Of a stretch of 64,000 nucleotides of DNA, positions 24,929 through 33,139 are shown piece by piece. Numbering within the stretch: position 1 is the first letter of the stretch; each line of letters begins with the position of its first letter. Position numbers and translations under genes: made by a program. Origin of the DNA: a virus; the IMG/VR virus record IMGVR_UViG_3300026484_000053, positions 1-64,000 of that record, one strand, 5' to 3'. The notes beneath the pieces are model-generated. The model saw nothing but the letters and a program-made list of their open reading frames with translations. It made no database searches and was not told the origin of the DNA.

Positions 24929-25264
24929 ATGGCAATACGTAAAAAATATAAAAATATAAAAAGAATAGCTAAGTATTTTATAGATACAGAGCACTTTCCA
25001 GAGACGTTTAATGAAAGATGCTTACATAACTTGTTAGAGCAATACGGAGCCAAAGTAAAGAGCTTATCCTCTTACCATGCAGACTTATGTAATAACGCTG
25101 CTAAAATGCAAGAAATTGAAAATTTGAGTGACAACGAATTAAGACATTCGATATACGCTCTTGTGCAAAATATTCTTACAGCAGCCCAATTCGACGTAGA
25201 AACTAAAGAAGAAGAGCAGTTAATTAAAATGATGAAGAAATTAGATTATGAGATTACATTTTAG
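24929..25264 (+). CDS. Unknown 111-aa basic helical protein
   Basis: Preceded by an 11-bp tandem repeat (AAGGACAATAA x2) that includes the RBS. Lys-rich N-terminus, then helices; no recognised family. Its 3' flank is a 10-bp tandem repeat. Confidence 0.6.
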   Translation: MAIRKKYKNIKRIAKYFIDTEHFPETFNERCLHNLLEQYGAKVKSLSSYHADLCNNAAKMQEIENLSDNELRHSIYALVQNILTAAQFDVETKEEEQLIKMMKKLDYEITF

Positions 25265-25300
25265 CACATTTTAACGCATTTTAACGCATTTTAACACATT
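25264..25300. repeat. 10-bp tandem repeat, 3-4 copies
   Basis: ACGCATTTTA units (with GCAC/ACAC variants) beginning at the stop codon of the 24929 gene. Confidence 0.85.
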
Positions 25301-25304
25301 GTGC

Positions 25305-25330
25305 TTAAATTAGCATAACTTAAATATAAT
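25305..25330 (+). promoter_or_regulatory. Promoter for mazG-cytochrome unit
   Basis: AACTTAAATATAAT, -10 at 25325-25330. Confidence 0.55.
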
Positions 25331-25359
25331 ACACTATAAAACAAACAAAAAGGAAAAAT

Positions 25360-25812
25360 ATGACAGAAAATAAAGAGATTAAAGAGATTAAAGAGATTAA
25401 AGAAATTAAAGAATTTCAACAAGTAAGACAATGGGCTGCAATCAGAGGTATATCAGGAGCTGAAGAACAGGTGCAATATCAGAGATTCCTTCAAGAGGCA
25501 ATTGAGATACATGAAGCTATGATTGTAGATGACCAAGAAGAATTTATTGATGCTATCGGCGACACAATAGTTACTCTTATTAACTTAGCTAACACTAGAG
25601 GTGCTAAAGCAGAAGATTGTTTAGAAGCAGCTTTTGGAGTTATTAAGCTTAGAAAAGGAATTACTACTGATAAAGGCGACTTTGTAAGATACGCTAAGTT
25701 ACCTACTGACGCTGATAGAGAATGGTGTGACGTTAATCAAGGAAATGCAAATAATCAATACTTTGAAGAATCTCAATTAGACGTTCTTACAAATGTTAAC
25801 TTTAAAAGATAG
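25360..25812 (+). CDS. MazG-like NTP pyrophosphohydrolase
   Basis: 150 aa. The all-alpha NTPase signature EAIEIHEA ... EEFIDAIGDTIVTLINLA shows the two acidic helices that bind Mg. Members split NTP/dNTP to NMP. Given hmC DNA, the attractive role is removal of dCTP (as T4 gp56 does), supplying dCMP for gp42; this is inference. A 9-bp repeat encodes KEI x4 at residues 5-16. The cytochrome gene follows by 3 bp. Confidence 0.8.
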   Translation: MTENKEIKEIKEIKEIKEFQQVRQWAAIRGISGAEEQVQYQRFLQEAIEIHEAMIVDDQEEFIDAIGDTIVTLINLANTRGAKAEDCLEAAFGVIKLRKGITTDKGDFVRYAKLPTDADREWCDVNQGNANNQYFEESQLDVLTNVNFKR

Positions 25813-25815
25813 ATC

Positions 25816-26133
25816 ATGAGAAGAAGATTTTTAGTTCTTACTGCAGCTGTTATGGCTGCAGTAGCTGCTCCAGTATTAAATGCTGAAGTTAATCTTAACA
25901 CTTGCAAAGGTTGCCATGGTGAGAATTTTGAAAAAGCTGCTCTTGGTAAATCTAAGCTTGTTTTTAATATGAGTAAAGAGCAAGTATCAGAAGCACTGAT
26001 TGGTTATAAAAGAGGCACTTATGGTGGCACAATGAAAGGTGTTATGCTTGGACAAGTATCATATTACTCTATAGAAGACCTTAATAGCACTGGATTAGGT
26101 ATTAATTACGATGTTAATGCTACTTGCGATTAA
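25816..26133 (+). CDS. Small c-type cytochrome, c553-like, periplasmic
   Basis: 105 aa. Signal peptide MRRRFLVLTAAVMAAVAAPVLNA, then the haem site CKGCH (about residues 35-39) and the segment ALGKSKLVFNMS ... GYKRGTYGGTMKGVML, which resembles Campylobacterota monohaem cytochrome c553; the Met in GGTMKG is a candidate axial ligand. The C-terminus (after GQVSYYS) departs from the family and is short. It depends on host haem attachment. It probably supplements host electron transport; acquisition from the host is inferred. Confidence 0.85.
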   Translation: MRRRFLVLTAAVMAAVAAPVLNAEVNLNTCKGCHGENFEKAALGKSKLVFNMSKEQVSEALIGYKRGTYGGTMKGVMLGQVSYYSIEDLNSTGLGINYDVNATCD

Positions 26134-26140
26134 GTAATAA

Positions 26141-26151
26141 CAAGATATAAT
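26141..26151 (+). promoter_or_regulatory. Promoter for gp32
   Basis: AAGATATAAT with -10 at 26146-26151, leaving a leader of about 240 nt before the gp32 ATG. Confidence 0.5.
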
Positions 26152-26320
26152 ATGCTATGACATAAGGTGCACAACATGGACAACATGGACAACATGCACC
26201 TTATAATAAATACGGTAAACTGCACAACATAGACCGAATACATTAAAGTCTCTAAAATAATAATGAAAGTACAGTGAATAAAAAGATAATTACAATTAAG
26301 AAAGAAAATTAAAGTAATAT

Positions 26321-26400
26321 CCAGATATATCGGAATATCGCGAAAGTTGCAAAAATGCACGAGCGAATACGTAGAAATACGTCGAAACAAGGAAACAAAC
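26321..26400 (+). promoter_or_regulatory. Structured gp32 mRNA leader
   Basis: Nested and tandem stems just upstream of the gp32 ATG: TCGC/GCGA (26338-26341 with 26363-26366) enclosing TGCA-AAAA-TGCA (26348-26359), then ACGTA-GAAA-TACGT (26369-26382), a GNRA-capped hairpin. T4 gp32 represses its own translation through a leader pseudoknot; this could be the counterpart. Confidence 0.45.
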
Positions 26401-27447
26401 ATGACAGAATTAAATTTTGAATCAGGAGCTATGGACTGGAATAGACTAGAAAACAACCTAGGCGAAGCAGCAAAAATTGGTAAAAAGAAATCGTATAAAG
26501 ATGATAGAATTTGGAAATTATCAAGAGACGAGAACGATAATGGCGGCGCACTAATTAGATTACTTCCAGATTCAGAAGGCGTACCATACATACAAATGTT
26601 TACAAACACAGTTATTGGCTTTAATGCTGCTACTAAAAAGAAAACTTACTACATTGAAAACTCGCCTGCTACAATCGACTTACCTTGCCCAAGTGCAAAT
26701 ATGTGGCAAGCTCTAATGGATTTAGGTACTGAAGAAGGTGCAGAAGCAGCTAAGCTATTTAAAAGAAAAACTTCTTACATTACTAACATTAAAGTTCTTA
26801 AAGATCCAAATGGAGATCAAGCTTCTGAAGGTAAAATTAAAATGTGGTGGTTTGGTAAGAAACTATTAGAGAAATTTGTTGCAGCACTTGATCCATCTGA
26901 TTCAGATATCCAAATGGGTGAAACACCTAAGCAATTATTTAATCCTTTAACTGGTAACTCTATTAAACTTAAAATTTCAAAAGCAGCTGGTGGATTCTTA
27001 AATTACGATAGTACAACTATTGCAGATGCAAGTTCAATTTATCCTGATGGAGAAGCAGCAAAAAAAGATATTATAGAAAACTCTTATAAGTTAAATGACA
27101 TGTTAAAAGTTGAAAATTTCGAATCTTTTGAATCTTTACAATCTAAATTATGGAGAACAATGGAAAACCATACAGTTAAAGGTATCGATCCTGTTGTGTT
27201 TAAATCTTTACTTGCTAAAGTATGTGGTAAAGATTTAGGTAATACAGCTGTTGTAAGTGCAGGTGTTGCAAGTGCATCAGTTGCTGCTGCAGTAGAACAA
27301 GATATTGACGAAATTGAAGCTGCTGTTCAAGCTGTAGAAGCTGCACCAGTTCAAGGTGCAGCAGTTCAAGCTGCACCAGTTCAAGCTGCACCAGTTCAAG
27401 CTGCACCAGCAGTAGATGACGGTTTAGGTTTCCTGGATGACCTGTAA
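26401..27447 (+). CDS. 32: gp32 single-stranded DNA-binding protein
   Basis: Start at 26401 (AAGGAAACAAAC upstream). T4 gp32 landmarks: WKLSRDENDNGGALIRLLPD, KRKTSYITNIKVLKDP, WFGKKL, MGETPKQLFNP, and the acidic C-terminal DDGLGFLDDL used for protein contacts. The T4 zinc site (His plus three Cys) is not conserved; only one Cys remains near LPCPSANMW. An Ala/Pro/Val/Gln repeat linker (about residues 315-340) precedes the tail. A hairpin follows the stop. Confidence 0.93.
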   Translation: MTELNFESGAMDWNRLENNLGEAAKIGKKKSYKDDRIWKLSRDENDNGGALIRLLPDSEGVPYIQMFTNTVIGFNAATKKKTYYIENSPATIDLPCPSANMWQALMDLGTEEGAEAAKLFKRKTSYITNIKVLKDPNGDQASEGKIKMWWFGKKLLEKFVAALDPSDSDIQMGETPKQLFNPLTGNSIKLKISKAAGGFLNYDSTTIADASSIYPDGEAAKKDIIENSYKLNDMLKVENFESFESLQSKLWRTMENHTVKGIDPVVFKSLLAKVCGKDLGNTAVVSAGVASASVAAAVEQDIDEIEAAVQAVEAAPVQGAAVQAAPVQAAPVQAAPAVDDGLGFLDDL

Positions 27448-27456
27448 CATGATTTA

Positions 27457-27482
27457 AATACAGGGATTTAAATCCCTGTATT
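27457..27482 (+). terminator. Hairpin after gp32
   Basis: AATACAGGGA - TTTAAA - TCCCTGTATT, perfect 10-bp stem, 10 nt after the stop. No U tract. Confidence 0.65.
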
Positions 27483-27492
27483 ACAAGCTAAC

Positions 27493-27560
27493 GTATGTTA
27501 GTGTATGTTAGTGTATGTAACATACGTTATATGCCCTATATGCCCTATATGGCCTATATG
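27493..27560. repeat. Two adjacent tandem repeats (10 bp and 9 bp units)
   Basis: GTATGTTAGT x2 plus partial (27493 on) and CCCTATATG x2 plus GCCTATATG (27534-27560), filling the gp32-RNase H spacer. Confidence 0.85.
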
Positions 27561-27591
27561 CGTTACATTTAAAGAAACAAAAAGGAAATAC

Positions 27592-28749
27592 ATGCGCAAT
27601 ACGTGCAATAATCAAAAGAAAAAACTCACAATTGTGGATTTTGCTCATATGAGTAGCAGAAATCTACACTCGGTAGTATCTCAAATACCGATGAATAAAA
27701 CTAACGGTAAATACGAGACGAATGAATTTATACAACTATATGTTCATCAAATGCTTACGTCACTTAAAAGTGTTAAGCGTAAATTTCAAGGTGAAATAAT
27801 ATTAGCTATGGAAGGTTCTAGAAACTGGAGAAAAGATTACTACAGCGGCTATAAAGGTTTAAGAAATAAAGCAAGAGATGAATCTCCTATTAATTACGAG
27901 ACGTTTTATGCTTGTGTAGAAGAGTTTAAAGAAGCACTTAAGTCATTTCCATTTTACCAGGTAACTGTAGATAGAGCAGAAGCAGATGATATAGCTGGTG
28001 TTGTTGCTAAGAATTTACATAAAGACTATAAGATAACATTAGTTAGTTCTGATAAAGATTGGCGTCAATGCACGCAATATGAAGATGTTCAGCAATGGGA
28101 CCCTATTAAGAAAATAATGGTTAATTTAAACGCTGAAGAAAGAGTAGTTATTAACTCTAAAAGCGGTTCTATGTGTACATTTACTGCTAAGCATACTCTT
28201 TTAGGCGATGCTGGAGACGGCGTTCCTAAATTTTGTTCTGATACAGAGTTTTCTCCTGTTTTTCTAGCATATATGCTAGAAAATGGAATACAAAAAATGA
28301 GCCCGTATGAATTTCATAAGTTAGAAACATCAGCTGTTTTAATAGAGGCTTTTAATGTTTACAAGAAATTTATTTCAGGTAAAAGAAAAGGTCAAGATAC
28401 AGAAGTAAAAGATATCTATAAGAATACTCAATTTGGTACTGTTAAAGTGCAAAAAGCGTTAGATCACTTAACAGACAACACTGTATTAAGTACGCCGCAT
28501 CTTACAGAGCAATTTGAGAGAAATAATGTACTTGTTGATTTTAATAGAATTCCTGAAGACGTAGTTAAAAGCGTTTTACATGAATTTGAAAATAAAAGTA
28601 ACGAATACGATCCTGAAAAGATAAAAGAATATCTAACAGAAATGAATCTTAGACAATTACTTCTTAGTATGGATGGTTTCTTAGATGGTGACTTTGAATT
28701 TAAACAAAGAGAGTTAGTAGCTCAAAAATCTTTAGATGAGTGGTTTTAG
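27592..28749 (+). CDS. rnh: RNase H / 5'-3' flap exonuclease (T4 Rnh family)
   Basis: Start at 27592 chosen for AAAAAGGAAATAC. FEN-1-type residues: IVDFAHMS (metal Asp), AMEGSRNWRKDYYSGYKG, RAEADDIAGVV, VSSDKDWRQ, and GDAGDGVPKF with helix-hairpin-helix. It removes RNA primers of Okazaki fragments. 385 aa against 305 in T4; the added length is in the C-terminal half. Lies next to gp32, as fits lagging-strand work. Confidence 0.9.
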   Translation: MRNTCNNQKKKLTIVDFAHMSSRNLHSVVSQIPMNKTNGKYETNEFIQLYVHQMLTSLKSVKRKFQGEIILAMEGSRNWRKDYYSGYKGLRNKARDESPINYETFYACVEEFKEALKSFPFYQVTVDRAEADDIAGVVAKNLHKDYKITLVSSDKDWRQCTQYEDVQQWDPIKKIMVNLNAEERVVINSKSGSMCTFTAKHTLLGDAGDGVPKFCSDTEFSPVFLAYMLENGIQKMSPYEFHKLETSAVLIEAFNVYKKFISGKRKGQDTEVKDIYKNTQFGTVKVQKALDHLTDNTVLSTPHLTEQFERNNVLVDFNRIPEDVVKSVLHEFENKSNEYDPEKIKEYLTEMNLRQLLLSMDGFLDGDFEFKQRELVAQKSLDEWF

Positions 28750-28753
28750 CGCG

Positions 28754-28797
28754 CTTACGATCTTATGAGCTTTATGATCTTACGATCTTATGAGCTT
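28754..28797. repeat. 19-bp direct repeat pair
   Basis: CTTACGATCTTATGAGCTT at 28754-28772 and 28779-28797, 6 bp apart. The second copy runs into the 3' end of the minus-strand gene. Confidence 0.9.
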
Positions 28798-29069
28798 AAA
28801 ACTATTCTACTGAAACTGTACTTTTTCCACTGATCTGATTTCTCAGATGTAATTCTTATAAACGCACTAAGTCTATCTTGGTGCCTGTAAGAATTTATCC
28901 TTTTAACAGACGTCTCGTCTAAAAAATCTTGTACTTTAACTTTCCTGTCGCCTAAAATTTTTAAACTATTAAGTATAATTGTGCAAGATTCTTCTTTAGT
29001 ATGTTTTTTCAATAGCATATTATATGTTTCTTGCATTAATGGGTGTTCTATTTTATTTAGTTCTTTCAT
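28788..29069 (-). CDS. Unknown 93-aa protein, predicted leaderless late gene
   Basis: No RBS. A near-consensus late box AATAAATA sits exactly 5 nt before the ATG, so a T4-type late start would fall on the A of ATG. Helical, basic, His/Arg-rich near the C-terminus. No family recognised. Same arrangement as the 33134 gene. Confidence 0.6.
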   Translation of the reverse strand: MKELNKIEHPLMQETYNMLLKKHTKEESCTIILNSLKILGDRKVKVQDFLDETSVKRINSYRHQDRLSAFIRITSEKSDQWKKYSFSRIVLSS

Positions 29070-29074
29070 GTAGT

Positions 29075-29082
29075 TATTTATT
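29075..29082 (-). promoter_or_regulatory. Late-type promoter AATAAATA abutting the ATG
   Basis: 7 of 8 match to TATAAATA on the minus strand; 5-nt gap to ATG at 29069. Confidence 0.5.
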
Positions 29083-29110
29083 TAAATCATACATTAAGCT
29101 ATATATTAGT

Positions 29111-29134
29111 ATGTTAGTATGTTAGTATGTTAGT
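29111..29134. repeat. 8-bp tandem repeat, three copies
   Basis: ATGTTAGT x3, preceded by a near copy. Confidence 0.9.
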
Positions 29135-29139
29135 ATTAA

Positions 29140-29174
29140 TTTTTAATGCTACTTTAATATTAATATGTTATAAT
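29140..29174 (+). promoter_or_regulatory. Promoter of repeat-protein copy 4
   Basis: TTTAAT and ATATGTTATAAT (-10 at 29169-29174). Confidence 0.8.
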
Positions 29175-29211
29175 ATTATTAGAAGTAACATCTAAAAAAT
29201 AAAGGTTCAAT

Positions 29212-29988
29212 ATGACAAACAGAAGCAGAAACAGAGAAATAAAGACTATTACAGTAAGAGAATTAAAATTAAAAAGTGCTTGTAAAGATGGAATGCTGTG
29301 GTTTAAAAACAATATAGGATCTCTAGATGTAGATAAATTAGATTATATTAAAGGTGATTATAATAATTACATAAAGTGGCTTAGAGACAATTTTATAGCT
29401 AAAGGTACCAGTACCTACGATGATAGAGGCAATGAATTAACATGCAAAAATTCAAATGGATACAGTTGGACTAGCACATACGATAATAAAGGAAAACAGT
29501 TAACATTTAAAGATTCAGATGGATACAGTTGGACTAAGACATACAATGATAAAGGAAAACAGTTAATATTTAAAGATTCAGATGGATACAGTTGGACTAA
29601 GACATATGATGATAGAGGCAATCAATTAACATACGAAAAATCAAGTGGCATTATTTGGACTAAGACATATGATGATAAAGGAAACCAGTTAACATTTAAA
29701 GATTCAGATGGACGTAATTGGACTAGCACATACGATGATAGAGGCAATGAATTAACATGCAAAAATTCAAATGGAGACAGCTGGACTAAGACTTATGATG
29801 ATAACGGTAATCAATTAACGTACAAGGATTCAAATAGATACAGTTGGACTAAGACATACGATGATAACGGTAATCAATTAACGTTTAAAGATTCAAATGG
29901 ATACAGTTGGACTAGAACTTACAAGACAACAGATAAAGAATTTATACAGACTTTTAATGGAGAAGTAGAAGTTCATATTATATTTTAA
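29212..29988 (+). CDS. YD-like 21-residue repeat protein, copy 4 (8 repeats)
   Basis: 258 aa. The N-terminal domain is as in copy 2, with a small insertion (NRSRNR) and a deletion in the LDYIKGDY region. Eight repeats and the usual cap follow. Transcribed with the primase gene directly behind it. Function unknown. Confidence 0.85.
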   Translation: MTNRSRNREIKTITVRELKLKSACKDGMLWFKNNIGSLDVDKLDYIKGDYNNYIKWLRDNFIAKGTSTYDDRGNELTCKNSNGYSWTSTYDNKGKQLTFKDSDGYSWTKTYNDKGKQLIFKDSDGYSWTKTYDDRGNQLTYEKSSGIIWTKTYDDKGNQLTFKDSDGRNWTSTYDDRGNELTCKNSNGDSWTKTYDDNGNQLTYKDSNRYSWTKTYDDNGNQLTFKDSNGYSWTRTYKTTDKEFIQTFNGEVEVHIIF

Positions 29989-29997
29989 AGGAATAAA

Positions 29998-31179
29998 TTG
30001 ATAGATTTAATAGACGAAAAATATTTCCTAATGACTACGCCAGCTCAAGAATTAGGCGTAGTAAAATCAGACGACATATCAAGAGCATGCCCTGTTTGTA
30101 GAGAAGGTAAATCCTTAGGTAGAGCGAAAAGAATGCACTTATATACTAAATCCTCTTACGAAGGCAGTGCTATATCATGTTTTAATTGTGGCTATAGTAC
30201 TAATATGTATGTTTACTTAATGGAAAACTACCCTGAAGAATATGTGCTTTATAAGCAAGAGAAGAAGAGTAGTTCATTTAACGAACTTATACTTTCAAAG
30301 CCTAAGAAAAATGTAGAATTACCTGATATGAGCAACGTAGCAAATATATCTTTAGATTTTGGAACAGAAACGTACGACATAGAAGCACCTGAAGTCAGTG
30401 TAGAAACGCCTGAAACGCCTGAAGTTGGTGCTAGTATTTCACTAGACTTTGGAGAGGCTGTTCTACCTATGGAAGATTTAGACGTAGCCTTTGAAGAAGA
30501 TAAGTACAAACCATCTAACTTAAAAGATATATCTATTCTATCAAGCCAAGCAGTTCCTTTGTTAGATAGCCAAAAAGCTGTAGATTGTAGGAATTATCTT
30601 ACAGGTAGAGGCGTTATGCCTAGAAAAGAGTGGCTGTATGTTGAAAATAGCAAAATCCAATTCAATTCAAACGACATTTATATACAAGACTATATAATAA
30701 TACCTTTAATGTTTGAAGATAAAATATATGGGTTTCAGGCATTGGCTTGGAAAGAAAAGAAGTTCTTTGTCTATCTACTAGAAGGTAATACGAGCTGGAA
30801 AGTATGGAATTGGAATAATATAGATAAGTCAAAAACTGTTTATATATTTGAGTCAATATACGACGCAATTAGTTCAGGTTTTGAAAACTGCATAGCGCAG
30901 CTTGGCGCAAATATACATGAAGACAGATTAACTGAATTAGAAAAGCCTGTCTTTTGCCTTGACAACCAAAACGTAGACGCAAAATCTGCAGAAGAATCGC
31001 TTAAATACCTTAAAAAAGGATATAAAGTGTTTTTATGGCCTTCTAAAGTGCCTAATAAAATAAAAGATGCTAATGACTTAGTACGTAATGGCGTATCTGA
31101 AGAAAAGATACAAAAACTTATTGATGTGAATACATATCAAGGAATGAAAGGAATTATAAAATGCCAACTGGAATATTAG
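29998..31179 (+). CDS. 61: DNA primase (gp61-like, TOPRIM)
   Basis: TTG start with AAAGGA 6 nt upstream. The N-terminal zinc ribbon CPVC-x(25)-CFNC, then an acidic linker with ETP repeats (about 115-175), and a TOPRIM-type core: YIFESIYDAISSG, FCLDNQNVDAKS, and a KIKDANDLV segment. 393 aa against 342 in T4. It synthesises lagging-strand primers with the gp41 helicase, which is not in this window. Confidence 0.85.
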   Translation: MIDLIDEKYFLMTTPAQELGVVKSDDISRACPVCREGKSLGRAKRMHLYTKSSYEGSAISCFNCGYSTNMYVYLMENYPEEYVLYKQEKKSSSFNELILSKPKKNVELPDMSNVANISLDFGTETYDIEAPEVSVETPETPEVGASISLDFGEAVLPMEDLDVAFEEDKYKPSNLKDISILSSQAVPLLDSQKAVDCRNYLTGRGVMPRKEWLYVENSKIQFNSNDIYIQDYIIIPLMFEDKIYGFQALAWKEKKFFVYLLEGNTSWKVWNWNNIDKSKTVYIFESIYDAISSGFENCIAQLGANIHEDRLTELEKPVFCLDNQNVDAKSAEESLKYLKKGYKVFLWPSKVPNKIKDANDLVRNGVSEEKIQKLIDVNTYQGMKGIIKCQLEY

Positions 31180-31400
31180 AAAACACTAAGAACGAAACGA
31201 ACGAAAAATTTAAACTATCGTTGTTTGTAATATACACCTTATTGTATGAATGTCTCATATGGGGACTTACAGCAAGTGTTATTTACTTCTTACAATGGTC
31301 TGAATGGACTGTTTTAGTAGCAATTATTATGAGCAGTGCCCAACTTACACCTAGACATTTTGGATTGAATTATAAAATTAAAGACAAGGAAACAAAATGA
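31161..31400 (+). CDS. Small membrane protein (79 aa)
   Basis: Overlaps the primase end by 19 bp and the Sir2 start by 4 bp. Two hydrophobic segments (about 20-42 and 46-62) with a PRHFGLNYKIKDKE tail. No family recognised. Confidence 0.6.
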   Translation: MPTGILENTKNETNEKFKLSLFVIYTLLYECLIWGLTASVIYFLQWSEWTVLVAIIMSSAQLTPRHFGLNYKIKDKETK

Positions 31401-32161
31401 GTTATACAAAACCAATACCAAGAAGAACAAAAGGATCTGGACCTAAAATAATCGTATTTAGCGGTGCAGGATTAGACGCACCGTCAGGAATAAGAACATT
31501 TAGAGACTCAAATGGATTATGGAATGAGTACAAGATCGAGGATGTATGTACAGAGTCGACGTGGAAAAGAAATTTTGAGGTTGTACATTCTTTCTACAAT
31601 GAAAGAAGAGCAGATTTAGCTAATACTCAACCTAACCATGCGCATTATGTACTAAAGGAACTAGAAGAAGAGTATAAAGAAGATTTTATACACGTGACTA
31701 TGAACGTATCTGACTTAATAGAAAAAGCCAGAGGCAGTGCTTTACATGTGCATGGAGACCTTACAAAAATGGAATGTACAGCATGCGGTCATAAGTGGAC
31801 TATTGGATATAAAAGGTTCGATATTGAAAAACACAGATGCCCTAATTGCGATAGTCTTAAAGGCGTTAAGCCATTTATAGTTTTCTTTGGTGGTATTGCA
31901 CCTATGTACACATATATGAGTAGAGCATTTGAGTATGCCAGTCATCCAGATAGTGTATTTTTAATAATAGGTACGCAAGGAAATGTTGTACCAGTCGAAA
32001 TGATGCTTAATTATACGCCGTGTAAGAAATTCTTATTAAATATGGAGCAAAGTGTAGATATTAATGTAAATAAACTAGGTAATTGTACGGCTTATTATGA
32101 GTCTGTAGAAGACAGTATTGATAAAGTACGAGAATATATAGACAAGAACTTTAAGAGATAA
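31397..32161 (+). CDS. Sir2-family NAD-dependent deacylase
   Basis: 254 aa, full Sir2 core: FSGAGLDAPSGIRTFR, catalytic HVHGD, zinc cysteines CTAC ... CPNC, VFFGGIAP, IIGTQGNVVP. The usual TQNID motif reads TMNVS: the NAD-binding Asn is kept but Gln and Asp are replaced. Sir2 enzymes use NAD to remove acyl groups from lysine, or act as NADases. A regulatory or counter-defence role in the host is possible; the altered motif leaves the activity uncertain. Confidence 0.88.
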   Translation: MSYTKPIPRRTKGSGPKIIVFSGAGLDAPSGIRTFRDSNGLWNEYKIEDVCTESTWKRNFEVVHSFYNERRADLANTQPNHAHYVLKELEEEYKEDFIHVTMNVSDLIEKARGSALHVHGDLTKMECTACGHKWTIGYKRFDIEKHRCPNCDSLKGVKPFIVFFGGIAPMYTYMSRAFEYASHPDSVFLIIGTQGNVVPVEMMLNYTPCKKFLLNMEQSVDINVNKLGNCTAYYESVEDSIDKVREYIDKNFKR

Positions 32162-32185
32162 ATAACAATAAACAAAGGAAACGAA

Positions 32186-32464
32186 ATGAAAATATGTAAA
32201 AAAGACGCAGCAATCTACTTTAAAGGTCTAAATTTAGAAATTAAACAAGGTGCAACTTACCAAGACGATTCTGAAATTGTATTAGCTAACGCATCGTTAT
32301 TTGAAGACGTTAAGGTACAGAAAGCTCCAGTTGCTCCAGTAGCTCCAGTAGCTAAAGTAGAACTTAAAGAAGAATTACTTGCAGAAGCTCCAGTAGCTGA
32401 ACTAGAAGTAGAAATCAAAGATGAAGAACTACAAGAAGAAGAGCAAGAAGAAGAAACTAAATAG
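32186..32464 (+). CDS. Unknown acidic 92-aa protein with APV repeats
   Basis: Short N-terminal domain (about 45 aa), then a 9-bp tandem repeat encoding APV x3 and a very acidic C-terminus (EEEQEEETK). Resembles small phage proteins with a disordered tail; no family recognised. Its end meets the minus gene at 32466. Confidence 0.6.
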   Translation: MKICKKDAAIYFKGLNLEIKQGATYQDDSEIVLANASLFEDVKVQKAPVAPVAPVAKVELKEELLAEAPVAELEVEIKDEELQEEEQEEETK

Positions 32465-32465
32465 T

Positions 32466-33134
32466 TTATCTAGCTACTCTCTTAACAGGGTTGTATTTTC
32501 CCTTATCAAAATACGCTAACTGAGAACTTTTGTTCTCTAGTTTAGTCTTAATTAAAAACTGTGTATTTAAGTAATACTCCAGTTTACCATAAGTAGGTAC
32601 CTTCGGACCTCTTTTCAATCCACTATCACTCTCTTTACCAAAATCTAATAATATCCTAGTTTCAGAGATAAAGCCTTTTATATATGGGCTGAAGCATACT
32701 AAAATATCAACACCTCTAGCATGACCCCATTTATAAAATTTTAAGCCACTTTCTCTAGATAGATCTCTTAGTTCAGAATCAGATGTACCTTTAAATACAA
32801 TTACGTTCTTTTTAGATTGCATGTTTCTTAGAGGTACAGGTGCAGTATATTTTTCATACGCTTTATCCATGCCGTCTCTACGCTGTAGTAAGTAATACTC
32901 ATTACTTTCAACTGGTATAAGCGCACTAATGAGAAAATTCATCTCTGTTTTTGAAGCAAATTCGTAGTTAATAAACTTAGGCAAATCTTCAGAATCAATT
33001 TGAATGAACCTGCTAAAAGGTGGTTTAATAAGGATATACTCCTTAAATTCAACTTTATTGTTTCTAGCTGCTTCAAGAAACTCATTGTATTGGTCAACAG
33101 TGTAATAATCGTCTAATGTTATATATTTTATCAT
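32466..33134 (-). CDS. Unknown 222-aa protein, predicted leaderless late gene
   Basis: ATG follows an exact TATAAATA by 5 nt; there is no RBS. Mixed alpha/beta composition with KPPFSRFIQIDSE, YYLLQRRDGMD and a basic C-terminus. No family recognised. Late control suggests a virion or maturation function. Confidence 0.65.
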   Translation of the reverse strand: MIKYITLDDYYTVDQYNEFLEAARNNKVEFKEYILIKPPFSRFIQIDSEDLPKFINYEFASKTEMNFLISALIPVESNEYYLLQRRDGMDKAYEKYTAPVPLRNMQSKKNVIVFKGTSDSELRDLSRESGLKFYKWGHARGVDILVCFSPYIKGFISETRILLDFGKESDSGLKRGPKVPTYGKLEYYLNTQFLIKTKLENKSSQLAYFDKGKYNPVKRVAR

Positions 33135-33139
33135 GTAAT

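Noticed and set aside
27215-27406. Leu/Gln-rich minus-strand ORF opposite gp32
   Set aside because: It is the antisense of the Ala/Pro/Gln repeat linker; no RBS or promoter.
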